From positions 69,682,984 to 69,746,983 of the forward strand of contig NC_057919.1 of NCBI RefSeq assembly GCF_018873765.1: 64,000 nucleotides of DNA, in the 5' to 3' direction. A model generated the notes under the pieces. The model saw only the letters and a list, made by a program, of their open reading frames with translations, had not been told where the DNA came from and ran no database searches. Both the position numbers and the translations under genes were made by a program. Shown piece by piece: positions 12,005 through 24,000 of this stretch (position 1 is the stretch's first letter; each line of letters opens with the position of its first letter). The stretch is from Telopea speciosissima. Taxonomy: Eukaryota; Streptophyta; Magnoliopsida; Proteales; Proteaceae.

Positions 12005-15000
12005 TCGCTTTCATACGGTGAGAGTCATTGGCTCAAATCCAATAGTAGGTAAAACCGGCCGAACCCCTGCTTTTGCCAGCATGACAGCAAGCACGGACTG
12101 GCAGCAAGGTGCTGTAAGCCTGAATGACCAAAGCATCGGTTGTAAAATGAGTTCTAGGTTGTTTTTAAAAAAATCCAAAGAAATATATTAGTTAGATGTT
12201 GCATAAAATTTCTTCAATATTTTTAAGTTCATTTATCAATTTTCCGGGTTTAATGCAAATAGTGCTTTATTATGTTTAACTCATGTTATATGGAGCACTT
12301 GAAAACGTTATAATATGCTCAAGTCACCAAAATGCTTTGACCTTGTATATTGTTAATGGTAAGCAAGGTTCAGGAATTAATTTGGTATATTTTAGGAATG
12401 GCAAGCCCAACAAAGGGAAAAAACTAAGGAATTGCATCGGAGACGTCAAGAAGAGGATGAAGAAGAGGAGAGAAAGGTTGAAGAATACCGTGAAATTGGT
12501 TCAAGATTAATGGAATATCCCGAGGAAGAAGTCCGAAAAGCAAGGCTATTGGTTTCAAGCTTCATTAAAGCTGCTGAGGAAGTGGAAGAGGTAAGCCAGA
12601 GTATTGTTGTTTTGTGGTGGTTGTGGTGGAGTTTGTGGTGTCTGACTACCAATATATTGTCTGATTTGTCTCCCCCCTTTTGACTTTTATCTGACACATA
12701 GTAGTGAAGAAAAAGAGTAAAGTGAGACAGAAAAACACATCACACAACATTAAATGCTGAAAGAACAAGAGATTATGATTCTCTGGATCACCCAGTTGCT
12801 TCTAATTTATCTGGTAACTTCTTCTTACATGAATTAAACATGCAATTAAAAAATTATGGATAAAACTATAAATTTTATATTCCATTTGTTTCCATGTAAG
12901 AAGGTGGAAAAGGAAAAATTTCCCGTATATAGGATTGTTTGCTGTTTATTTTTATGCAAAATGCAAAAAAGGGACATTGAAAAATAAGAAAAATAAAATA
13001 TTATTTGCAGAGAAAATCTTACAGCCAAGCAGATAGGGCCTCAGGTACAAAAGTTAGATCCAGTTAAATTGGTGGTTAGTATTTTTTAATGACTATTTTT
13101 CAATTCTTTAGCTAAGAAAATATGTAAATATGGTTTAAGATAAAAGTTGGCTGTCGAATCTAGCCAGATCCAACAACAATACCGATATGTCAATGACTAC
13201 ATCAAAGGGGGTGGGGATGAGAGTCTTCTTTCAACTCTACATGTATTTGCATGGACAATTGTGATGACTAAGATGTTGGTATTGCAATTTCTATGCCATT
13301 GTGCTTCAAACAATGAAACATGGTCTGGGGTGATACGGTGTAACAAAATAAACCAAAAACAACCAGGGCTGAGAGGATGGAGAATAGAAGAGAAGAGAAG
13401 AGATGGAGAAGGGGACTGATTAGTTATGTTGGATCGAACTAGTCAGTCCCCCCTCACAAGCCTTTATTTATATATGAAAACAGAGGACAACTAGAGACTC
13501 CTAATCCTACTAGGGATCATAGAAACATGAGGACATTAAGAAACAAACTAGGACTAGGACTAACTAGTATAACTAGTATCTAATTACAAGCATAACGTGA
13601 GACACCTAGGAGTTGGGTATCTCGATTAGAATAAGGAATATTCAAACCGAGGTACCTTTAACCCTAGAGGTTGTGTTGGAATATGTAATCCAGAATACCG
13701 TGGGGGTATTCTGGTCTTTTTGGGGTAGTTTTATTCTTCTTATGTTATTAAGTGTAAGTGGGCTATGCGGGTTTTAGTCCCACATCGCCTAGTTTAGTCT
13801 CTTTGTAATTTTTCCTCTATTATAATTTATAAATAGAGGGGTTTACCTATCAATGAATACAACATATTATTTTCTCTCATTCTCTCTTTCTAACCCACGA
13901 TTCTGCCAACATGGTATCAGAGCTGGTCTGATCTCGGTTAGAAAAAAAGAAAAAACCCTACTCCATCTCTCCAATGATCCAATCGACCTCTCCTTCTTCT
14001 CTCTCTCTCTCTCTGCTTCTCTTTCTCTGGTTTTCTTCTTCTTCTCCTTGTAAGGGGGCAGCACTAATGAGGTAAAATCCCTGACCAATGTTTAGTTGCT
14101 GCCCTCCTCCATTATATTTACTTTTTTATAGTAAAATACTGCTGAAATCATCTTTGTGATTTGGGGTTTTCCAGAATTTTTTGGAGATCGACTTCCTATT
14201 ACTATTGAAGGCTGACCTTCCACCATTGGAGCTCCCTATGCACCCTTCTCCAGCCCCTTTCTACCCTATTCCATTATCCTCGTTCCCTATTTCCTTTTTC
14301 TCCAAGCTTTAATTAATTCCAGCCACCATACCCTAATTGATCTCAACTCAATCGATTTTGGTGTTTCCTTTTTCAGATGCAGCTGATCTTTTGGGGGTGA
14401 TTCCCTATTACTACAAGCCCTACTCGACCTAAGTTTGGACCCTTTCTGATGGCTGGATTTGTTTCTACAGCAAAAATTCCTTAACTTGCTAATTTGGTTA
14501 CTTGCCAAAAACCCTGACTTTCAGGTTTCAGTTTTTGCTAATTTTTGGAGGGCTGGTTACTCCCACTTCAAGGACCAATCGACCCCAATATTGCACCTGT
14601 CCAAGTTTTTTGAAGACCCCTACCCCAATCAATCTCTTCTTTTCAGGGTTTTCCAAAACCCTGATAAAAATCGATTTGGGCTAGGGATGTTTGCTGTTGT
14701 TCGAGTGCTTTGGAGGTGGTTCTAACATTAAAAGAGAACTCTCCTTCATCAGTTCAAGGCTTGAAGAAGGTCCTTTATGTTGGTGTAGTGCTGTAATGCT
14801 GCCTTGCTCTACTTATGCTATTTTTTGGAGTCTCTCCCTTTTGAAAATCAGGTATCACTCTTACTGGAGATTGATTGTTCACCTTGGAGGTTCCATTCTA
14901 ACAGCCTTGGTCAACATCTATTACATGTCTACATCAGCAATTACAACCCTCTTTCCCTAAATCGATCTCAATTTCAAGGTTTTCTAAAACCCTGACAATA

Positions 15001-18000
15001 ATCGATTTTAGAGTTAGGATTTTCCTATCAAGCGCATATTTTGAGGAGAGTCTTATACATATCAAAGGAGTATTCAACCCATATTTCAGCATCATTCATC
15101 AGTTATTTTTGGAAAAAATTCAGGTTCATTCTTATGGCTCGATTTTTCTAATTATCAACCTATTTTCCTTGTTCCTATAGCTGACTGCTTCAACTACCTA
15201 TTGGATTTACTGAGTGATTATCTTATATTTGCTGGTTCTATTGAGCTTTACTACCTACCTTGCTGGTTCTATTGATTGGCTTCTGTAAGCATGACTGGTT
15301 GACATGTTATTGCTACCTTTATGTGGACTACTGCTGCCCTATTATTGAGACTGAGTATCCTACTATTGGAGATCAAATTTCTTTCATTATTGAAGACTCG
15401 AATCTACTACCCTGGAGATCAACTTAGTTGGGATTATAACAGTGTGTTCCAAGGTTATTGGTTGCAACTACGAGCCTATTCAGTTATGTGAAGCTTTTTT
15501 GGTTCATATCCGGCTTACTTTGAGAGCTTGATCCTAGCCTTATTCACTAATTCAGATCTGATCCAAGTTTTTTGTTGAAGCTTCTTACATCCATTGCTGT
15601 CCAGATATCTTTGTCAATTCTATTTAGCATGTGGGAGTTTATAGTTTGGAATTTTGCACATTTGTTCTTCCTTGTGTGAAGATCGATCAAGTTTTTGAAG
15701 AATGGTGCCTTCTCCTTCTAAAAATCAGACCTGTTTTTTTATAATTCAGTCTGATCATTGGAGATTGGTGTTTTGTAATTAGTTTGATCGATTGAAAAGG
15801 GTTGAAGATTACTGTGTTGCATTGTTTTTGTCCATGGTTCATTATCCTATTGCTCTTTTCACTTCACCACCTCCTAAAACATACCTTTGGCATCTACCCA
15901 TGATCCCTTTGGAAGTTAATGGTATTCTCTAATTTGTCATTTCTTCCTTTTCCATTACCCTTAGCATCTCTTGAAAAATTCTGGAATATTATGTTTTTGC
16001 CCTATCTCTTACATCATCTCTATTATGTCCACGTGTACTACACGTGAGGGGGGATTATGTACAGTACACTTGCAGACATTGTAGAAGCAGAACTTGCAGG
16101 AACACTTGGTGCAAAACATAGAAGATCAGAGTTTTCACCATTGCCAATGGGTATCTACTTTGTTATTGGGTTGAGTTTGCCGTAAGGGGGAGATTGAAGT
16201 ATTAAAGTATTGAAGATGTTTGGTTATTGCCTGCCTATAGAGGTTCTACAGTGGGGTTGATTTTTTCCTCTGCTTGATCTTTTTTGCTGCTTGATTCATC
16301 TGCTTGCTGCCCTAGTTGCTTATCTTCAAGATTATCAGTTAGAGATTCATCACTGAACAACTGTTAAAGATTGGTGAAAGTTTGTTGCTCAAGTCTGCCC
16401 AGGTATTGAAGACCTATTTTTTTTCAAGTTCTTGAAGGTTTATTTGGGAGCTGCATTCATCTGTCAAGCTGGATTATGCTACAATTTACATTTTTCCCTT
16501 TTTTTTGTTCAAGTTGGGCATTAGTACCTTGTATGCGCCAACTTGAGGGGGAATGTTAGCATTAATAGGAGTTATTTTTTCTTTAGTTCAAGCTGGATCT
16601 TCTTTCTTTGCTTATTTGTATAATCCAGCTTGAGGGGGAGTGTTGGAATATGTAATCCAGAATACCGTGGGGGTATTTTGATCTTTTTGGGGTAGTTTTA
16701 TTCTTCTTATGTTATTAAGTGTAAGTGGGCTATGTGGGTTTTAGTCCCACATCGCCTAGTTTAGGCTCTTTGTAATTACCCCTTTATTATTAATAGAGGG
16801 GCTTACCTATCAATGAATACAACATATTATTTTCTCTCATTCTCTCTTTCTAACCCACGATTCTGCCAACAGGTTGATATACATCATCACTCCCCCTTAA
16901 GCTGGAGCGTACAAATCACCAAAGCTCAGCTTAGTACAATTTCGTTGAAAAGCAGGTCCAAACAGCGGCTTGGTAAACATATCACTGAGTTGGTTGGCAG
17001 TGGAAACAAATGGAGTAGAAACCAACTTCTTCATAACAACATCTCGAACAAAGTGACAATCAACTTCAATGTGCTTGGTCCTTTCATGAAATACTGGATT
17101 TCTAGCAGTGTAAATACTTATCCTAACTTAATGGGGTCAGCTACATGGATCCAACAAAACAAAATAAGGAAACTAAGGTCTAAACAAAAAAAAAGGGAAA
17201 CGAAGAGATGAGAGATGAAAAATGTAAAATGAAAAAGGAAAAATAAAAAGAAAATGAAAGGTAAAAGTTGAAAGCTGAAAGTTGAATGTAAGAGGAAATA
17301 GGCATAGCCCAAAAAATCAAGAGAATCTCAGCTAAATGGGGTCTACTACATGGATCCTTGCCCTCCAAAAGGCTCTATCTGAGGTCATACTTGGTACAAG
17401 ACCTAGACTATGCATATCCTTCCTCACAACTTCTCCTATGGTCATTTTAGGCCTGCCCTTAGTTCTTTAGCTCTTTCAATCAGAATCATATAGCTCCTCC
17501 ATACTGGGGCATCCCTAGGCCTTTGTTGAACATGACTATACCACCTCAAACGACACTCTCGCAACTTGTCGTTGATTGGGGCAACTCCCAAGTCAGCTGT
17601 AATACGCTCATTCCTAACTTTATCCTTCCTAGTTTTTTTGCACTTTCATTTTAACATCCTCATCTCTACTACACGTAGTTTTCCAATATGACACTTCTTA
17701 ACTACCCAACATTCTGCCCCATCATTATGGCCGGTTGTACAATAGTTCGATAGCATTTTCCTTTAAACTTTAAAGGGATATGCTGATCACACACCACTCC
17801 AGACTCACCTCTGCACTTCATCCATCCCACTTTAATTCTTTATGAAACATTATCCTCTATGTCACCTTTTTTATTTATGATTGACCTCAGATATCTAAAA
17901 CATAGTTGTCAAGGTGCCGTCAAGGCATTGTGCCATTGTGTAGGCGTCTAGGAGGATCTCTAGGTGCCTAGGCCACTGTCGCCATAGTGCAGGGCGCCTT

Positions 18001-21000
18001 GCACTGGTTCAATTGGTATCAGACCAGGTTCTGTCACTTATTTATGCCAAATATCACGTGAGCAAGTGTTTTTATATTTGAAAAACATGTACTCAAGTTA
18101 TTATTCATAAATAAGCAAATACCGTCTATTTGAATCCAATAAAAATAGTTAAAAAATAAAATTCCAAAAGGATAAAAAGTCAACTGCCCTGTTCAAGAAC
18201 AAAAGTTGGATTTTTGGTGGTAGGTGAAATTTTCAACTTTCTAATACTGAGGTTTTTCTCAAATCTAAAAGTTCCATAAATCTTAATATGGTAAAACATT
18301 GCTACAAACCCAAAGTGCGGTAAAATATTCATTTGTTTTGATATTTAAAAAAAATATTTTCATTCAGAGCAATTTTGACAGCATTCGCGTACACCAAATA
18401 AGGTTTGATTGGAACACAACTCCTTCAATATAAATCAGATTTACGCAATCTTGGATTTGTTGGAAAGCTGGTTTTGTCTTTTGCCTAATACAAAAAGTCT
18501 CATAAATTTTGATAAGATCATATTTTCTAAGAACAGTAGAAACCAAATGTATGTTTTGATTGTCTTATAAGGTTTGATCGGAACTTAACTCCTTTAATAT
18601 AAATCAGAGTTAAGCAATCTTGGATTTGTTGGAAAGCTGGTTTTGTGTTCTGCCTTATACAAAAAGTCTCATAAGTTTTGATAAGATCATATTTTCTAAG
18701 AACAGTAGAAACCAAATGTATGTTTTGATTGTTTCAAACTTCCAATAGCTTGCTTCTTCAGCTCTACTGTCTTCTAGTTCTATGTTGATTTTTGATGACT
18801 TTATGTGGCTTAATATTGATTTTTGTTTACTTGATGTGACTTAATGTTGATTTTTGATGACTTGATGTTGCTTAATATTGATTTTTTTGACTTGATGTGG
18901 CTTAATGTTGATTTTTGATGATATAAGATACATATTGTAGCATACTAAATAATGTTAGAAAAGAGGGGAAGTTAAAAATAACACTTGAGCGCCTTGGTCG
19001 CCTAACCGCTTAGGCACCCCTCTATTGCCTTAGGTCGCCTTGCCGCCTTGACAACTATGATCTACAATATTCACTTCGCGATACCTCTCTTTCCTCAATT
19101 TGCATCGTCTCGGTATCCATCATAGCGTGACTAAAATTAAACATCATATACTCCGTCTTCGTTCTACTAATCTTAAAGCCTTTTGTTTTCAAGGTTGATC
19201 TTTATAGCTCTAACTTAGCGTTAATCATTGTTTTTGTCTCATCCACCAAAACGATATTATCGGCAAAGAGTATACACCATGGGACTTTGTCTTGAATGCT
19301 TTTGGTTAGATCGTCCAAGATAAGCGCAAACAGATAAGGGCTTAACGCTGATCCCTGATGTAACTCAATCGTAATTGGGAATTCCTTGCCTTGACTTCCC
19401 ATAGATCTCACACTAGTCACCACGCCCTTATACATATCTTTAATTACATCCACATATTTACTTGACACCCCTCTCTTCACTAGAAGTTGGTTTCTACTTA
19501 TAGCAATGTAAATAGTAGCATAATTATCACAACTCATCTTCATCGGTTGAGTGATAGGAAACTCCAACTTTTGAAGCAACGACTTTGTCAACATTAATTC
19601 AGTTGTAGTATGTGCCATTGCCCGATACTCAACCTCAACACTAGATCTAGCGACAGTAGTTTGTTTCTTGCTTTTCTGGGTAACTTAGTTACCACCCACA
19701 AAGGTACAATGACCAGTAGTAGAACGTCTATCATCATCGCTAGCCCAATCAACATCAGAAAACCCAACTAGATTAACATTTTGATTAGGTCGATAAATGA
19801 GACCCTTGTCAGGTGCACATTTGATGTAGAGGGAATATTAGAAGAATACTTGAGCCGATTGGACCAGAAAAAGTCCACCCGGAGTGGTCAGAGGTACTAA
19901 ACAAGATGGGTCAAATCATATAGCAAATCGAAGATCTTGAGGAGCTCTATTGGGGTCAGCGCCTACAATATGCATTTTTTGACCATTTGGGTGCGTTTTG
20001 AAGGCTAAAAGGCCTGCCGAAGTTTTGAAATTTGAATTTTGGCACAATTTTTGAATTTTGAATTATTGGCGCACTTTTTGAAATTTGAATTGTATTCGCC
20101 TTTATAAAAGGTTGTTTTAGGGTTTGTAAGGATCATTCTAAAATCTATTGAAAATTTGACATTTTTCGTCCTTTGTCTCCTACCTTGTGGATTCGAGGTT
20201 GTCTGTGCTAAAACGATATCTAGCCCACCCTTCTTCTACTGCGTTAACCTTTTAGGTACCGCAACACATAACAAGCAACATCCCAATCAATTTTCTTTGG
20301 TGTTTGCATAAACTGACTGATGACACCAACAACAAAGGATATATTTGGTCGAGTAACAATAAGATAGATGAGTTTCCCAACTAATCTTCTATACCAATGT
20401 ACATCTGTAAAATCCTCACTCTCATTGGAACCTAGTTTTTTATGGGGATCCATGGGAGTATTCGCTGGTTTGGAAGCAAGCATTCCAGTTTTTGACAAAA
20501 GATCAAGGACATATTTCCTTTGTGATAAGCTAACACCTTTCTTGCTTCGTAAAACTTTAATACCAAGGAAATACTTGAGAACACCCAAGTCTTTCATTTG
20601 AAAATGTTGATGAAGATAGGATTTAACTTGAGCAATACCAGAAGCATCATTACCAGATATAATAATATCATCCACATAAACTACCATCACAACCACCTTT
20701 GAACTCTAGCTACGAACAAAGATGGAATGATCAGAATAACACTGTGAAAACCCAAACTGAGTTACAATGGAGTTGAACTTATCAAACTATGCTCTTGGTG
20801 ATTGTTTCAACCCATAGATTGCCTTACGAAGCTTGCATACTTTGGTGGAACTCTCCCCCTGAGCAACATACCCTGGAGGTTGTTCCAATAAACCTTCTCC
20901 TAAAGATCACCATAGAGAAAAGCATTTTTGATATTCATTTGATACAAGAACCACTCTATATTGACAGTCAGAGAAATACAAACATGAACAGAATTTAAGC

Positions 21001-24000
21001 GGGCAACCGGTGGGAAAGTTTCAAAGTAATCATCGCCATAAGTTTGAGTATAGCTTTTAGCAACCAATCTGGCCTTAAGATGCTCAATAGAACCATCTAG
21101 ATTGTATTTGATAGTATAAACCCATCGACATTTGACAAGATCTTTCTTAGTAGGTAATGGAACAAGGGTCCAAGTTTCCTGGACAATAAAGCATCCATCT
21201 TGGTGTCCAAGGAAAAGCTTCATGGGGGGTTTTAGGAACAAAGTTAGTAGATCAAGCAAATACAATTGGGTGATAATGGGATGGAAGGTGAGAAATGGAG
21301 ACAGACTACTCAATAGGATAAACAGTTAAGGACTTGTGGCACTTTTGAGTACAGGAGCAAGTACCTTTACGGACAACGACTGGTAAGTCGATGGAAACCT
21401 CAGTATCAGAATCAGATTGAGTGGCTAAAGGAGCGGCATCTACTATAGTGGAGTGGATGGCAGCTCAGAAACACTGTGAGCAGAGGGTACAGTGGTGGCT
21501 ACTGGCTAGTACAGTAGTAGTGGTGGATGGTAGGGCAGATGGTCAACGTCGGCAACGATGATAGACCTGAACCGGTTGAGGTGATGGGATGGGTATGGTC
21601 ATAGGTAGGGGAGGACCGAGAAAGTCTTCATTGTTCATAGTAGATGGTAGAGAAGAGCTAGAAAAAGGAGTTTTTTCAAAAAATGTGATGTCAGCACTAA
21701 TAAACTGCTTATTAGAAACTGGATCAAAACATTTATACCCTTTCTGGGTCCTAGAGTAACCAAGAAAAATACATTTAATAAACCGAGGAGATAATTTATT
21801 AATAGCAGGTCGAAGAATGTGAACGAAATACACGCAACCAAAAACACATGGTGGGGAGGTAAACAAAGAACTATCAGGATAAAAAATATAAAAAGGAATT
21901 TTGTTATTTAAAACAGGTGATACACACGCGGCCAAAAACACGTGGTAGGGAGGTAAACAAAGAACTATCAGGATAAAGAATATAAAAAGGAATTTTATTA
22001 TTTAAAAAAGACGACGGCATATGATTAATAAGGTAACAAGTGGTAAGGACGACATCGCACAAAAAATGTTTGGGGACATTCATGTGGAGCATAATAGACC
22101 GAGCCACCTCTAGTAAACACCTATTTTTGCATTCGGCCACCCCATTTTGTTGTGGAGTGTATGAGCAACTAGTTTGGTGAATAATACCATGAATGGGGCA
22201 AAAGTCAGAAATCTCAGTTTGAGTATACTCAAGGGCATTATTAGAACGAAAAATTTAATGGATGTGCCAAACTGAGTTTTTATTTCCTGATAAAATTTTT
22301 TGAATACAGTAAGAAATTGAGTCCTGTCTTTCAACAGGTAAACCTAAGTGACACGAGAATAACCATCTACAAAACTAATCCATCCAAAACTTATACTACA
22401 CCCAAGATTGACAGTCAGGATGTAGTCCAGCTAGAAATTTTGCAACATGGAACTCAGCTCGTTGTTGTTTCAATTGATTCAAATTGGTAGTTAGGGGCTG
22501 ATGTATTTGGAGTTCTTCAACTATGCCTTTATAACTGGCAAAATATTTGTTCAAGGATTTATCTCCCTGTTGGAAAGTAAAAAGTTTCTCATAGAGATCA
22601 TACATGCGGGAGATATTCCTTTCTCAAGAGAAACTTTCACGCAAATCATTCCAGAATCCAGACATCCTTAGCAAAGGTGTGAAACATCACATTGGATGCA
22701 ATAGCAGGTTCAACATTGTTACATAACCATATTTTGACAATTCTCCAGTTTCTTCTCTCTTTCAATTCACCTTCTTAATTCAGCTCTTCAAATCCTCTTT
22801 CAAATCTCAGTAATTCAGTGCCTCTGAGACCCAAATTTCCATTTAATTTCACCAATTCAGAAGTCAATAATACACCAGCTTGTCTTTTTATCCTCTTCAC
22901 TTCCTTTCTTCTCCTTTTCTTCCCAGTTTCAAAACCAATTCTGTTGCTGAGTATAGGTAATGTTAGTAATCAATTTCTAATGCTATTTAACTTCTTTATA
23001 CCCTTTGTGATAATTCCCGACTAACTCAATGATTTGCTTTTACCCTTCCATCTGGTCTCTTGTATACAAGTTATGTTAATTCTTCTTCTTTCATTGTATC
23101 TATCAATTCTAAACTCTTTCCTGTTAGAGTTCCTATGTTCCAAGATGCTAATCTAATCGTACGCTTTTAGACTAGCTTCTTTACCCGCACTCATCCATGG
23201 TGCAAGAACCCTTATCCACTTGTTTGGGTTTGATTACACATGCCAAATTTTAAACCTGCCTTCATCCATTAACCATCAACTATTTGCTTTATCAAAAGGC
23301 ATTTGGTCACTTTAGTTCTAGGTCAGCTATAACTGGCTTATGTTTGCAGGAAATTTTTTTATCCTCTCACCATTTCTTGATGAATTCTTCTTTCTAATGA
23401 CATCCTACTTTATTGCCCTTCTTTGTAGTGCATTCTAAATCGGATGTTTCAGAGAATGAGTATTGCAGTTACTTAACCTTTTGATTTTTGATAATTGGTA
23501 TCCGTAGCTATTGGAATCAGTAGGGGGAACTCTAAACTGTTGTTTGTACTTTTTAATCATGCAGAAAATAGAGGAAGCTGCGGAAAAAGGTGAACTCACA
23601 GAACTTGTGTTAAGGGTCATATGGAACCGCCTCGATCTAGCGCGACGTGATGTGAGTCACTTTATTGCTTTCCATTTTTATTGAATTGGCTACTGTTGAG
23701 TTAATTTTCTCATAATTTCATGGAGTTTCTTTTAGTGTCCCCCAGTTCCTGTTAGATAAAACATTTGCATAGGGCCTTGCTCAATTTAGCATGTTTGATT
23801 GCCCTTTTATTTTTTTCATTTATTGGTTTCTATTGTTTCTGTAGGCTGTTGGCCATATATGGTTCTCTAGGTAGCTGGACCACTTATCGACCTTTCTTTG
23901 TAAATTCTTTGTTTCGTATTTACAATCTCTTGTATTGATAAAAAGATCACTGCAATATTCATTGTCTGCATTTCGTAGATCTGGCTTTTATGACCGCTGC

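Larger units (their letters stand above)
13674..16871 (+). mobile_element. Non-autonomous LTR retrotransposon, structurally complete, no coding region
   Basis: LTRs at 13674-13911 (238 bp) and 16641-16871 (231 bp) begin TGTTGGAATATG and end CCAACA. A TGGTATCAGAGC primer site (13912-13923) follows the first LTR directly, and a polypurine tract TGAGGGGGAG (16631-16640) precedes the second. The same 5-bp target duplication GGTTG flanks it (13669-13673, 16872-16876). The 2.7-kb internal region has no frame longer than about 90 codons and no gag or pol motif. It is T-rich, with recurring fragments such as AAAACCCTGAYAA plus ATCGATTT. It is thus a LARD-like copia derivative moved by proteins from another element. 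It sits inside the 3' LTR of the outer copia element. Confidence 0.93.
17901..19059. mobile_element. hAT-like non-autonomous DNA element, 1159 bp
   Basis: Terminal inverted repeats begin CATAGTTGTCAAGG and end CCTTGACAACTATG. They are flanked by the 8-bp near-duplicate ATCTAAAA (17893-17900) and ATCTACAA (19060-19067), the length typical of hAT elements. There is no transposase frame. The interior holds a 169-bp tandem duplication and a short-period repeat built on TTGATTTTTGATGACTTGATG. It splits the RTE LINE between its RT and C-terminal parts. Confidence 0.85.
17117..19500 (-). mobile_element. RTE-type LINE, 5'-truncated, inserted in the copia RNase H region
   Basis: Minus-strand readings give the RT blocks KYVDVIKDMYKG, HQGSALSPYLFALILDD and WCILFADNIVLVDETKT (19490-19202), the last with Asn for the second catalytic Asp. 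The typical RTE C-terminus follows near 17470-17340 (GRPKMTIGEV-like, then DPIKLG-like), with frameshifts. The flanks share a 14-bp target duplication, TAGCA(G/A)TGTAAATA (17103-17116 and 19501-19514), which exactly separates the two halves of the copia RNase H frame. A hAT-like element is nested at 17901-19059. Confidence 0.9.
13339..22740 (-). mobile_element. Outer Ty1/copia element in PAC intron 3, interrupted by later insertions and missing its 5' end
   Basis: The 3' LTR is split: 13339-13673 plus 16877-16889 (about 348 bp). Its PPT (TTAAGGGGGAG, minus strand) is at 16890-16900. Coding remnants run leftwards in element order. Gag is at about 22720-22396 (MYDLYEKLFTFQQGD). Integrase is at about 22334-21543, with HNKMGWPNAK near 22150 and LNNKIPFYI. 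RT is at about 21313-20244, with WTLVPLPTKKDLVKCRWVY and the catalytic YVDD at 20667-20678. RNase H is in two pieces (19826-19515 and 17116-16901). The pieces are separated by an RTE LINE and by an unidentified insertion. There is no 5' LTR or primer site, so the 5' end has been deleted. Stops and frameshifts are frequent. Confidence 0.88.

Noticed and set aside
16813..17211. 132-codon plus-strand frame crossing the 3' LTR and copia RNase H
   Set aside because: It spans an LTR edge and antisense copia sequence, so it is a chance frame.
18018..18034. Primer-site-like GGTATCAGACCAGG inside the hAT-like element
   Set aside because: It differs from TGGTATCAGAGC beyond the core and has no adjoining LTR end.
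18364..18715. Two similar minus-strand frames starting MVSTVLRKYDLIK
   Set aside because: They arise from the 169-bp tandem duplication in a non-coding hAT-like element.
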